Shown here piece after piece: positions 47,640 to 59,580 of a stretch of DNA of 64,000 nucleotides (position 1 is the first letter of the stretch; each line of letters starts with the position of its first letter). Source of the stretch: Polytrichum commune (Eukaryota; Streptophyta; Polytrichopsida; Polytrichales; Polytrichaceae); the NCBI GenBank assembly GCA_950295325.1, contig OX485805.1, positions 29,065,501 to 29,129,500 on the forward strand, read 5' to 3'. The notes under the pieces are model-generated. The model was not told where the DNA came from. It ran no database searches and was given only the letters and a program-made list of their open reading frames with translations. The position numbers and the translations under genes were made by a program.

Positions 47640-49100
47640 AACCCCTTCTTCACAGCAAGCATGGTTCTACACTCTGTGGACTATGGGAAGAGCCAATCCA
47701 ACTCATCTAGCATTAAAAATGAGCAGTAAGATTATGGAGGTAGAGGATGGCGATGCTGAAGTTTTGAGGGTTGAAATGGAAGAAAGGAATGGATACCCTG
47801 AGGGTGTTATGGACACGGGTAGGTCACTTAGTGCATTTTAAAAACAACGTGTGGCATAATATAGAGAGGATTAAAATCATTTGAAATAAAAATTATAAAG
47901 GAATTCCAAATAATGAAGGGCCATTAAATGTAGACAATCCCATTATAAGTAAGTTAGATGGACATAAAATGTGGGCCATTATTTTTTTGTAAAATTAATA
48001 TAGGGGCTGAAGATAAGGATCCTAGAAGGTATGTTTAGTATGTTTGCTATGGTCTCCTATGTGTTTTCTTCATAACTTTGTTTGCAATTATATTACTGTT
48101 TGCACCCTTCTTTGTTTTCATGGTTTCCCTTAACACTCGTCAATGCGTTAGGAAGTAGATTAGCTTTTATTACTTTAAAATAATATAGAGTACAAAAAAT
48201 TGCAGTGACTTGGACAATATAAGTAATGGAAGGGTGCAAACAAATGGGTCATTTTTGAAATTTAAGTAATTATAGGGAGGCTTTAATTTAGCCCTTGAAG
48301 GTAAATAGCCCCAAAACAAAAAACCCCCAGCCGCACGTGGTGCACAAAAATGCCTTAGAGTGACCTACCCGTGGTTATGGAGGACGAAGTCATGGAGGAG
48401 ATTGTGCTTCCTCTACCCATTATTGAGGATGAAACACAACATTTTATTTCAAATATGTTTGATTGTGAGGAATTGTTTGGAGAATCCAAAGCTGCAGTCG
48501 TGAAAATTATGGCGATGGGTGGAGTATGACGGACATAAAATCTTCAAGGCTCCTTTTCTTTTTTAACTTAATGCCAACCAAATTTTGTCCAAAGATAGGC
48601 TTATGCAAGTTAAAATTTTCAATCTACTTCAACAACAATGATCACTACATCAACGCCTCCTCCTCGCCCACTTTGGTTGGTCGAATTGGGATTTGATGTA
48701 GGTGCCTTTTTTTGTGTCTAGAAATTTCTCCAACTAAAATTTCTTCAACAATTCAAGCTACCAAGAAACATAGTAGAGGGAGACCGCGGAAGAACAACAC
48801 CCCAACTTCAAGTTTCCAAAGAGCTCATAGTGGTACGTGGTGGAGTGGGCGGGTTTAAATGATTCAGAGGAAAGTTGGCACAAAATGGAAATTGTGCAAG
48901 CAACTCGTTAACCTCCAAAAAAGAAAAGAAGTTGCATCTAAGAAGGGAGTTTTCATGCCAACCTTTGAAATCGTGATATATTATTTCTCCCTTTCTCCAT
49001 GATACCTCGAATTCCACGATGATCAAAGAGATTGTTAGTGCGTAGACGTAGATTCAATTATGTCAAATGTGAGAATGGAGAATGATCTAGTTGGGATGAT
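47640..49100 (+). pseudogene. Possible decayed transposon coding region with AT-hook
   Basis: A 50-codon open stretch from 48378 (MEDEVMEEIVLPLPIIEDE...) runs to a stop, and a later frame near 48760-48830 reads KHSRGRPRKNNTP, a clear AT-hook core (RGRPRK). Plant LINE ORF1 proteins and some transposon proteins carry such basic hooks near their C-terminus, but no zinc knuckle or endonuclease motif is readable nearby. Frames are broken by several stops. I present it as a remnant of unknown parent. Confidence 0.3.
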
Positions 49101-50994
49101 TTATTCCCGTGATCCATAGATGCTAAGAGCTTAGATGAATTTGTGGGACAATCATAGTTGTAAGATGTGCATTGTTATTGATCAAGCTTGCAAACTTGCC
49201 CCTTGTAGACAATGTTGTTGGGCGTTTGATTCTTTGCATACAATGGTTCATACAATTTGACTCATCTTGTAGGTTCATACGGTTGTATTTTTTAAACAAA
49301 TTACTTGCATGTGAGAACCATCTAATTCTTTCCTTTGTTCTAGTTTTTATTCATGTTTTTGAAGTTTACCACACCAAATTGCAACAATCCCATATGTTTG
49401 GACTCCTAGATGTTTGCTCCTAGTGGAAACCACACATGTGTTCTACACTCTCTATGGGTTTTTCTTTTTTTCTTTTTCTTTTTTTTGTGGGGGGGGGGGG
49501 GGAGGGGAGAAATCTGCAATTCATGAAACAATTCTTTTGAAATTCATCCAAATATATGCTCCAATCGCCAATCAAGATACCAAAGGAAAACCTAACTTTT
49601 CTTTACTTTTGGTGATGTTGCGCATGGGGTCAATGACCTTCTTTTGCTCCTTTTAAAATTACTCATAAAATAAGACTCAAGTCCATTTTATCTTGTCTTT
49701 GGAAGGGTTTGGTCTTAATTTCCTTGGCTTCAATCCAAGTTGCAAATCCAAACTCAATGGTGAAGGTTATATATATATAACACCCTCAATGAGATCGAAC
49801 TGCTCCCATCTCCATTTGGTGGGGTCCCACTTGAGATTTTTGTCAACTTGAGGAACTAAAGAGTAGTAGAGTTTATGTTGCTAATGAGATTCCCAAGGTC
49901 CTTGGCCGAGTTGATATTGGTTTCTTCAATTTTGATCACACAAGTCCTTTCAACATTGAGGTGGGGAATGTCTTTGTTGTGGTCCATTTGGGAAACGTAG
50001 AGTTGAGGATAGTTTGTGTTGGGATGATATTTAAGACTAGAGGTAATAGAGTTAATCACTAAAGGCCGAAGCAAAATCTTCCCAAGATCTTCTAAAATAG
50101 TTCAGTCCAATACAACAATTTATCAACAGAAATTAGCACCCCAATGGTAGATTGAACCGTATGGATGTAATCTTCGTGAAGTCAAGCTTATTCATACAAA
50201 TTTTCAATCGTCCACATGTCCAAAATCCGGAGATTATTATGCAAATATTCACGTTGGTATGGTCGACTAGTGATGACTACTTGAACAAAAATGTCTGCCT
50301 CAACCTTTAAGGGTTAAGGCGGAAGTTGCAAAAGGGATGGATCTTAGGATCCATGATAGGGGACCAATCACCTTTTATATGAGAAGAAGGATTTCTAAGA
50401 CACCACTCCAAAGAGAATGACAACATTGATAACTCTATTCCTTTTGTCCCTAGCATTCCTATGGCCCAACCTTTTGAATGAGATCCTTCTTGCTCTTCTA
50501 GTCTTGGTTCCTAGGGTTCCAATAGGTTCCAAATATTGATAACGTTTTCCCTTGTCATTTTGCAACCAATAGTGTAGGTTGATTGCCAAGCATTCCCCCC
50601 CTTGTTGGTTGTTGATGTGAGAGTCGAGAAAAACGAGTTGCCTAAAAATCTCCATAAATTGCTTAGGTCGTAAGTGAGTGAAATGGTGTATTCTCAAGAT
50701 GCTTTCCATGTTCCCCACCATATGTCTAACCCCGTGCCTTTAATTTTTTGGGCAAAGAAATTCCAATGAGTACTAGAACATCAATCTCCTTTTTCCTCTT
50801 TTCTTTTAAAGGTTCAATGCAATTATCTCTTTAGTGTAAGAGGATTTTCCATGGAGTGTTTCCCGGCATAAGCCCTCGAATGAAAGACTCACTAAAGAGT
50901 GCATTACATGCCGGTCTCAATATCAATGACTTTGGGACCTCCAAGTGTGTGTGGAGGGGTGAGAGTTTTTTAAGTGACCTTGGCCATGTGCCCG
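49101..50994. other. Intergenic, no recognised gene
   Basis: Contains a T-rich stretch and G tract (about 49455-49502). The longest open frame (50395-50721 minus, 108 codons) has no recognised domain and could be a transposon remnant. Confidence 0.4.
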
Positions 50995-51530
50995 GGGGGT
51001 CCAGTCTTCATTGGAACTCTAAATGATGTGCTTGAGTGACTATGAGATAAAACCACCTCTTTATGAGGAGATTATTAAAAGAAAAGAAAAAGAAAAAGAC
51101 ACATACTGATGGACAAGTTAGATAATGTTATACTACGGTTTTCAATGTATTGTGATAAAATTTCTTCACTACATACGCGATATTAAAATAATGATAAAAT
51201 AAATGTTTCTTGTGTATGCAATCCACCTTCACTTTCCATTGAGATAGTTATTGCATATTCATTCATCCATAAGTTGTAAACCACATTCATTTGACCCTAA
51301 AACATAAATATGTCGCCAATCATTTCTCTAAAAGTTAGAACTCCCTTTTTGTACATCCACCTCTACTTTTAATGCACGAATAACCTTTTATTTGTGCACT
51401 CTAGAGAACATCAATACCTCCCCCTGTTGTATAATGCATACGGTAATGCATCAAGTAATACCCTTTTTTACACTTAGATTAGTTTGTACGTGGTATGAAA
51501 AGTGAAAACCCCGGGGCCTTGCAATCCATG
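50995..51530. repeat. Dispersed ~600-bp repeat, copy 3
   Basis: Collinear with 43440-44000 ('cttcattggaa', 'gtgcttgagtgac', 'cactacatacgc', 'ccaccttcactttcca', 'atgacaaagt'-like end). See 8090-8690. Confidence 0.6.
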
Positions 51531-51743
51531 TCTCCATTCCTCCCAACCAAATGAATATATAGATGAGTGCTCTAGTTTTTTTACGATGCATTTGTTGTAG
51601 GGCCTCCAACATGAGGAGGCAAACCAAATGGAGGCAAGGACTTGGTTATCAAATGAGACCTCTTCAGCAAGGGAGAGGTGAGTGTTTGAGGTCTTCTTTC
51701 TCGCATTCTTCATGACAAAGCAAAACGCTGTTCCGGGGAGACC

Positions 51744-51893
51744 TTAACATAGCATTATTCAAACCCATAACAATATTTTGTGGGACTGACAATATTTCAT
51801 GGAATATTCTCGAATTATGGCCACATAGGAATAATATTCTATAGAATATGGTCAGTCCCACACAACATTATTGTGGATCTAAATAATGTTATG
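51744..51893. mobile_element. 150-bp foldback MITE
   Basis: The two halves are reverse complements through most of their length: 'gtgggactgacaatatt' on the left pairs with 'aatatggtcagtcccac' on the right, and the outer ends TAACAT/ATGTTA also pair. There is no open frame. Confidence 0.65.
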
Positions 51894-52794
51894 AAAACCA
51901 ACCTTGAATCCATGATATGTGGTTTATTGTCTTTCCGGATTTTATTCACATCACCTCAGTTAAAGCTATGTGGAGAGTCCACAACCCAAATGCCCTTGGA
52001 TTGGGCTTAGATTTGTGCCACTTAACCCTTGAAGGATATCTTTGGATATGTGCCAATACTTTCCACAAGGGGGTGGAATATAATTTAGGGTAGCATTTAT
52101 TTTTCAAAAGTGGAAATTATTTAAAAATATATTATAACCAACAAAGGATGGCCTTTATACCTCATACTTAGCTTAAATAACTTTATTCTACTAGTAATTG
52201 AGTGATTTTAGAAAAATTATATGTAACATGCATGAACAAATATCCCAAGAGAAAAATCAAAAGTCTGTAGAGATAAGTTTTTGAAGAATGCCAATAAAGG
52301 TCAAATTTTTGTATAGACCCGAGTGAGACCCTATGCTATTTTCCTAATGAGATTGATCTTTATCCTATCATCCCAAATATTGAGACTAATTATATTCATG
52401 AAATTTAGTATTTCATCCATTAAAGGAAACCCATTGAAGATGCAAAGGAAAGTTGGATCAAAATGGGGAATATCGTGACAACATGTGGACCTTTCAAACA
52501 AACCATCATCCAATGGGAAGGAGATTGGGTCTAGTCGCAACAATATGGTCGTATTGTATTGGTTTTTATGAAGCTAGAGGTTCTTTGAAGTACAAATATG
52601 ATGCTTCAGACTCTAAGTGGATAGATGTCGATTCAATTATACCAACCATGACAATGACATATCAACCGTCCTCCAATTTGTATGCATTGGATAGCAATGA
52701 TGTTGAGTGTCTGGCATAATTTGTTTTTTTGCTCGAGGCTAAGTGGTCTATGGCTCATTTTAGAGACCACTTTACATCCACAACAATGATCGGG
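51894..52794. other. Intergenic, no gene seen
   Basis: AT-rich. An 88-codon open frame at 52453-52719 has no recognised motif. Confidence 0.45.
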
Positions 52795-53010
52795 GAGAAC
52801 CGGCAGTTAGTTATAGATGAACCGGTTGACTTTGAGAAATAACCAGTTGAAGTTCAAGACTTCAAGAGAATTACCAATCACTTTAGAGGAATTTATGGAA
52901 TATACCTCAAATTAATATAGAAAAACTGGAGGATGTCAACATGTAACCAGTTGGACTTGCAAACACTAGGATCTCAACCAATTTTGCCCAAAAATCTCCC
53001 CGATCATTGA
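52795..53010. repeat. Dispersed ~200-bp repeat, copy 5
   Basis: The fullest copy: 'ccggttgactttgag', 'gaggaatttatggaatata', 'catgtaaccagttggact' and 'aaacactaggatctc' are all present. Confidence 0.6.
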
Positions 53011-53109
53011 TCCACAGTCAATTGCAACTAGACTCCACTTGAAGAGCGAGTTACTAACACCACCATATGTGGCCGATTATGGTTGGTTACCAAACTTTGT
53101 CCCATTTGT

Positions 53110-53470
53110 CCACTCCTAGATATCTTCCCAGAGGACGGAGCCAATAAGTCCATGCTTATGAGAAATTGAGTTTGCTCATAGTGCCTTTCAAGAAAATTCT
53201 ACTCTCTCATATGCTTTCTCGAAATCAAGTAGAAGAATTACCATAGATTGATTACGTGCCCTAGTTTTAAAGGCTCAAGAGACATTCGTTGTGATGCTTC
53301 TACCTTGAATGAAGCCAAGTTGAGTTGGTCAAGAATTTTGTTCAAGTGGTTGTAATCTCATAGTCATACTTTTGCCAAGGATATTGTAGATAGTACCTAG
53401 CTAAGTGATAGCCTCCAATTTTTTAGATCGGTTTTGTCCTCGTTTTGTCCTCTCCTTCAAGACCTAAATT
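53110..53470 (-). pseudogene. LINE reverse-transcriptase fragment
   Basis: On the minus strand the translation reads, with stops and frame shifts, RPISKKLEAIT, then TIYNILGKSMTMRLQPLEQ, then QLGFIQGRSITTNV, then MVILLLDFEKAYERVEF. These match the order of conserved non-LTR (L1-type) reverse-transcriptase blocks: RPISL, Y-K-KV-ANRLKP, Q-GF--GR-I-N and LDFEKAYDRV. Several in-frame stops show that it is dead. The rest of the element (endonuclease, RNase H, 3' part) was not recognised around it; 52795-53010 is an unrelated repeat. Confidence 0.75.
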
Positions 53471-55414
53471 GGTATTTATCTTTAGCAATCACTTTATATT
53501 TGAGTGGTGTGTGATTAGGTGTGGATCCAAGAACGGACACCCAATAAAGCATGTGTAATTAAAAGATATAGGACTAGATGTGCTCAAAATCTATTAAGAA
53601 TTTTGGTGTAAGTATTTTAACATGATGGAGGGGCCTATATGATCATTTAATCATTTTAAATCTTCACTTTGAGAATGAATAGGGCATTCATATGAGCTCC
53701 AAAATTTTGAAGGAAAATGAAAATGAGCATGATTTGAGAATTGATTATCATCTTGCACTATTTTTTTTTTGTCTCAAATCCTATGAGAAGTGGGTCCAAA
53801 GTTGAAAGCTCAGGGAGGGCACTAGCAAAAAACGTAAGAACTACATGGGATAAAATCTAGGGTCTAATATACCAGTTATGGGGCAAACATGTAGAATAAT
53901 AACATCTATCATAGGGTGCTACAGGTGTGTGAAACACTATTACACGTGATATAGCATTTGACATAACATGATAAAATTACCTCAACGAGACAAATAAAAT
54001 ACCATGGAAATAGGGGCTAGGTATGAAAAATCATGTACTTTGCATTTCAATTATGAAGAATGGATGAATAATTGTTGATGTTATGTAAATAATTGAGGGG
54101 CGGATGAAATCAGTCATGAAATCATCACCCCAAGTGGCTTCTAGGTCAAAGTTTCATTATTCTATGTCTTTAGAAGAATTTCAACCCAGTGAACAAGGCT
54201 TATAGTTTACGATGCACTTTATGGAAATTGGGGAATTGGAGATTTTTTCTTACATATAAGTAATATAGGGTACCCTTAGAGTACTAATAGTCACAACAAG
54301 TTACCATTATTTTGAAATGTAGCATGCCTTATAATTCATTCTAGTAGGTAAATAGCGCCTATAAAATACTATGTTATTGTAGGCATACACTTATTCTAAG
54401 ATGAAGCCCCACCCCCTCTAGAGTTGAAAGTGTTTGTTTAGACATGCTTACCTTGTGTGAATGTACATAAGCAAAATTGAATTAATGAAGCAATGATTTT
54501 TTTTGTCATTGGTTATATGATCGATCCATAGTGGGTACAAACCCTAACCCAAGTACATAAACAATAAATGTCATTTGTTTGATCCTTCATTGGAACATAT
54601 CCTTTGATAATACATGGCTCTGTGTGGGGTTTTCTTAGTGGATTGATCAACAAAGAATGTCATGTGTATAGAAACTATAATTGAAGTAAATATGAACAAA
54701 ATATTTGTCCAAAGATAATACTGCATTTAAGAATATTTTTGCATCATTGAGACATGGAGATTGCACAACTTTTTAATTGGAGGAACAACTTAGAAGAATA
54801 TGATGGAAACCCTAATTATACAAATTTAGAGAAGCAACATGGTCCAATTACTTATCACTCTAGATGCGTATTTTCATGCATACCACAACGTGCATGCAAC
54901 TAAAACATGCCTACAATAAAAGATGCAATCCACATCTAGGACTTTTTTTGCACTTTTTCTTTTTTTTCTTATCATAGGGTCCACTGATAGAAATTTGGAG
55001 GGAATCGCTCGATGGATACGAACATATCCCAACTCGGATGTATCAATGCCCATGATTAGGTATGATTATTAACCTTTGTGGAGGATTGAGGATATTTCAT
55101 GGTATATCATGATTTTCCTAAGTCAATTTATTATCACACATAGAGCTATACTTTAATTCAATTGGAGTTTTGAGTCGGGAGTTGGTTGGTTGTTTTGCAT
55201 ACAACACTTTCCATGCTCGGCAAGCTTTCAGTGCATGCTCGGCGAGCTTTCATTGCATGCTTGGAGTTGGTGCGGAGGTTCGAATGAAAAACTTTCTACA
55301 TTAATTCATCGAAGGCCACAAAAAGAGACCTTCAGCTTCTAGTGTGACGTGAACTTGGATGGTCTTGGCCTTCTCGACCAATGAGAGATCTTAGAATGCA
55401 ATGGAATGGGCCTT
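53471..55414. other. Intergenic, dispersed repeat pieces
   Basis: About 53490-53700 resembles the 35.6-36.4 kb duplication and the 62.6-62.8 kb region. About 53820-53960 resembles 3395-3560. A small duplication with 'catgctcggcaagctttca' lies near 55210-55262. No gene seen. Confidence 0.45.
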
Positions 55415-55735
55415 TAGTCTCGTGTGTGACCACTTCACACACAAGACCGGGGAGCCGTGACCATTGCACTCCAAGCACTCTCATTGGTGGAAATGGCGGA
55501 GCCGGTCCAAGTTCGCTTCACACTACGCTCGAGGAACCAACGGAGTAAGCGAATGCAAGATGGATGTAAAGTCTACATGAATTCCTCATGGCATTGGACG
55601 GATCATGTTTCATGGTCACTTGGAATGTTTTAAAAAACCACCTCTTGGAGGTAGGCCTAACACAAAACCATGAGACTTTGAACGCTCACAACCGTTGATT
55701 TATTCCATTTTACCACAGACATTCATTGAAATAGC
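55415..55735. repeat. Inverted partner of 47.2-47.5 kb repeat
   Basis: Reverse complement of 47225-47530. A ttcacact-type block nearby (55518, 55765) resembles MITE ends, so the copy may be embedded in a larger element. Confidence 0.65.
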
Positions 55736-56879
55736 ATTTGATTGAGTCCCCGGTCACATATGGCTTCACACTACACTTGAGGGTCCGTGACCACACTGCA
55801 TGATGTTGGAGGTGTGTTGGGACAGCCTTGGGACGCTTTCTTTTGGGCTCTCACAATTTCATGGTCACGGCTCTTGGGCTCATGTGTAAGGTGGCCCTAA
55901 GTTCCAAGTTAACCTTGGGAGCAAGTCGCTCGGTGGGTAGTAGTAGTAGCCAGTAGTACAACAAACAGAGCCCAATGCAGGCAGTATATATAAATGTACA
56001 TGATTATAATTATTATCATTTGTGGAGGGGAGGGGCCGGCTGAGGGTACGAAGGGAGCATGAGGATCCTGGGTGGGGGTGTTGTTTTTCCCCTCTTTTCT
56101 TTTGGCAGTCGGGTTAATTATGATGGATTCCCTGACCATTCAATGGTACGCGGCTTTTGAAGGGGACCTTGAAGACCCCTCGAGTGTGTGTCATGTGGGA
56201 CGCCCGGTTGTTGTTGTCGTCCTTCCCGCCGGGGAGGCTTGCTAGGGGCCGGGGCATATATATTCCCGTCCCAATCCCCCCCCCCCCCCCCCCCACCCTC
56301 CCTCTTTCATTCACCCCTTTTTATATGGGTTTTTGAGACCAAAGCTTTGTAAAGCTTAAAAGGAGAGTTAAGATCGTCCCCCCCCCCCCCCACGATGAGG
56401 CCCGGTCGGGTCCGTGAAGGTGATGGAGCCCTTTGCCCCCTCCCTCCTAGACACCCGTTAGAAAAGGAAGAGAAAGAGAAGGGGGGGGGGGGGGTCACCT
56501 CATTGGGTAACTTTCTACTTTCACCTCGTACTCTTTGCGCCATAGAGACCAACAACGACTACTCGTGTGTAACTTTTATTTCGCATTGATGGCCGAGGTA
56601 CGTATACGGATGCTCCATTTTAATTTTTAATTTTTTTTTCTATTTGGTATAATGATTGAGGGTAGGTGCGTCACCCGTGTTTGCGCTTTGTGAGATGGAT
56701 GAATTTACCGGTTTCTTTGGTTTTTGGGGGTGATCCCACAACAATGTTTCTTTCTTTATTTTTACATAGCATTAGATTGTCGGAACATTGTTTGGGGAAG
56801 AGGGGAAAAGAAGCAAGCCAAACAAACACAAAACACACACACACATAGTGGTGCTCAACTAGGCATCGTTTTTGTGCAA
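55736..56879. other. GC-richer block with C/G homopolymer tracts
   Basis: Between about 55.9 and 56.6 kb the sequence is less AT-rich and has a C run of about 19 (56276-56294), a C run of about 14 (56378-56391) and a G run of about 14 (56481-56494). Short open frames on both strands (for example 56307-56555 minus, 56395-56589 plus) follow from the composition; none shows a domain. An (AC)n run is at 56831-56844. Confidence 0.5.
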
Positions 56880-57372
56880 GTACACTAAAAGTTGTATTTA
56901 GTGTCACCAATTCTATTTGTTTTCCTCAACACTAATTGTAAACCGCATGTGTAGTGCCACCCACACTAAATTAAACCTAACATTATTTGACATTCTTTGT
57001 AAGGAAAAGTTGGGCATTATAGATTTATAAAGTTGCAATTACTATCACTTACTAAGTGATTTTACATCCCAATTTCTTACATCCATGGCAATGTTGCATT
57101 GCATAAAATGTTGGGATGCAAATATACCACACTTCGTTTCAATAATTGACATGGATTTCTTGCATTATGCCATAAAAGAGTGGGCAAACAAGAGCATGCA
57201 TGCAAGTGCACATCAACAACCCCACGAAGCAAGTAGGGTTTTGGGCAGTGGATGAGCTCAAAGTAAGTTGGGATGATAATACTTTTAAACTTATTCGTAA
57301 GGAGAGTCATTAGAAAAGTTACCACAAGTGACATAAAATACCATATGACACTAAATACAATATTTAGGGTAG
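56880..57372. mobile_element. ~490-bp MITE, CTACACTAAA family
   Basis: Left end TACACTAAAAGTTGTATTTA, continuing 'gtgtca'; right end the reverse complement of CTACCCTAAATATTGTATTT, also continuing 'agtgtca'. It is related to 15891-16147 and 34174-34397 but longer. Target duplication unresolved. Confidence 0.55.
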
Positions 57373-57440
57373 TTAGGCACTTGATAAGCTACTTTTCAAC
57401 AACTAGGCATAGTACTCATGTGCACCGATGTGTCCTATTA

Positions 57441-57837
57441 GGGCGGGTTCACGCGGGGTCCCAAGTCCTAACTCCCAAGTCACTTGAGGTCACTCTATGC
57501 AATCTCATCCGTTGAGAGCATGGAAGCTGGGACTTACCACTTCACACGTGGTCCTAAGTCCCAACTATGACATGGATGCCTACATGGCAACACTTTTTGG
57601 AGGTGAGGCTTGGGACTTGTGTTGTGAGTTGGGCCGAGTAAAAAGCTAGACCCAATTCTCAACCTAAGTTCCACGAATACTTTTGCATAAAACAATCAAG
57701 ATTCAACTTTAGTGACAATTAATCATATTTTGGTGGTTTCTTGAGGCCCACAAGTTGGGACGTTACCTCCATGTTGGGACTTGCTAACATGAGTGGGACT
57801 TGGGACTTGGGACTTGGGACCCCGTGTGAACCGGCCC
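57441..57837. mobile_element. 397-bp PIF/Harbinger-like MITE
   Basis: Left GGGCGGGTTCACGCGGGGTC and the reverse complement of the right end (GGGCCGGTTCACACGGGGTC) match for about 27 bp. TTA precedes the left end and TCA follows the right, possibly a mutated 3-bp duplication. 'gggactt' is repeated four times in the right arm. Confidence 0.7.
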
Positions 57838-58139
57838 TCAGTGTGGGTTACCATTGGTAGTTGCCCGTTGCTATAATTTGCTAATGAGAACATGAATTTA
57901 TTTTATTTTCTGGCACAAATTGAAAATTCAATTATAAAGAGGAACCAACAACAACCACCTCGGGAGAACCACCGCCACCAGAGGGGAAATCAAGAAATAA
58001 TGCCCATCTTAGGCCTAACCTTCCACATAACCATTAAGTTGCTATGAGTCACAATAAGACCTTTGACCCCCCCCCCCTCCCCGAAGATCGAATCAAATTC
58101 ATTTAAGGACATCTTGGTAAGCAACCTCTAGGGCTTTTT
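57838..58139. other. Intergenic, no gene seen
   Basis: About 300 bp with a C run near 58070. No feature recognised. Confidence 0.5.
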
Positions 58140-58580
58140 TAAATCTGAAAGAGTCATTTCCAATCAATCCTACCATAATCTTGCCAGGTGTCCCAAATGA
58201 CTTGATGTGTTTTTTTTCTTCTCAATGGGCCATTACAAAGCATTAAAAACCAGATCGTCTGGTTGGCGTCAAATACTCCACAAAAGACCACCCCTCCAAG
58301 AAAAACCACATGCGGTTGAACCGTTCCAGAGTCTTGCATAAAGGTTGATCAAAGAGACATTGCATTGTAGAACAAGATTTCCTCGGACCAAGCTTTCCTT
58401 TTTGGGCAAAGAGTTGCCAGATGATGTTAGCAACATATCGCTATCCTTGTTGAGCAAGTGGACAACTAAAGAACCTGTGCTCCATTGATTCCACCAATTG
58501 TGAACTACAGTGGGGACAACTTTTGTGAATGAGAACATGATTTCCACACCCAAATAGCATACGTAATTGGTATGCACATC
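58140..58580 (-). pseudogene. LINE C-terminal zf-RVT domain fragment
   Basis: On the minus strand one frame reads CPHCSSQLVESMEHRFFSC, a C-x2-C-x(n)-H-x4-C zinc-binding core typical of plant zf-RVT (reverse-transcriptase zinc-binding) domains, followed after a stop by RYVANIIWQLFAQ and by MWFFLEGWSFVEYL. A frame-shifted continuation holds blocks such as 'WPIEK' and 'WDTWQDYGRIDW', which fit the end of the domain. In-frame stops mark it as a remnant. It lies upstream of the 53 kb RT fragment in its reading direction, so the two are separate insertions. Confidence 0.7.
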
Positions 58581-59338
58581 AAGGAATTGGAAGTCACTTG
58601 ATAAAACTTATATTCTCAGTAGACACTCATATCAAAGGACAAATCGGTGTAGTTTTGACCATTATCATACAAACACATAAGGGAGCAATATCCATTCAGA
58701 AAAAAAATAAAAAAATATGTCATAAATATTTAATGCTGGTTTCTTCACATAGGGATGGATGGATGGATAGGAATGTCGGCCTCCTATGGAAGCCAAATAT
58801 GCTTATTCATTTAAGTGAAATAAATAAATAAAAAATACCCACTAAACATCGGTTCAAAAACATAAGTACATATGCACTAAATTTATTGAAACTCTTTTGT
58901 TATGATGGTATGGTTAATTTCAAATTGCCAAGGGGTAGGACAAATGACACTTGATTGTGTCAACAAAACATGTCACGTGTTCTTGAGGTTCAATCTACTA
59001 TTCTGTTTGTGTTAGTTGATTGTTTCTATCACACTCATATGCAATTAGGTTGCCTTTGCAAATAGATTGCCTATATGCTTGTGCAAATTACCTTGCATCA
59101 AAAATCAAATCAAAAACTTATAACTTTAGTCATTTATTCATATAACGACTTTGTAAAAACACAACCATTTTATTTTTTTATTATTGCAGTAAATGTTCAC
59201 AATAGGTTGGAATGTCGATAAATCATGCATGGAAAAATTCACACACCAAACTCCAACCTTGTTAGTTGGGCATTTCGTGGCATGTAGCAAGGGATACCAT
59301 GGAAGTCATTCCATTCCTGCTTTTGGACAACCACACTT
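58581..59338. other. Intergenic, no gene seen
   Basis: AT-rich, with a GGAT microsatellite near 58754-58768. No domain in the short open frames. Confidence 0.5.
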
Positions 59339-59580
59339 ATATGAACCTTATGGCAGGACACCGGTGTCCCAAATAAATTAGAGCCTCCTTGATGATTGAT
59401 TTTGTGGCTGTAAGTGATCGAAAATATAAACAACTTCGAACATCAGAGTGTGTACAAGACGTCGAGATAATCTCAATGCCGCTTTGAACGCCATCAACCG
59501 ACCATTTTTGACATCGACACGGGCTTTAGGGTTTAACCGGTGTATTATGGGACACCGGTGTCCCACCATAAGGTTCATAT
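59339..59580. mobile_element. 242-bp MITE with ATATGAACC ends
   Basis: ATATGAACCTTATGGCAGGA on the left is matched by the reverse complement of ATATGAACCTTATGGTGGGA on the right; both continue with 'caccggtgtccc', itself a palindrome. No open frame belonging to a transposase. Target duplication unresolved. Confidence 0.65.
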
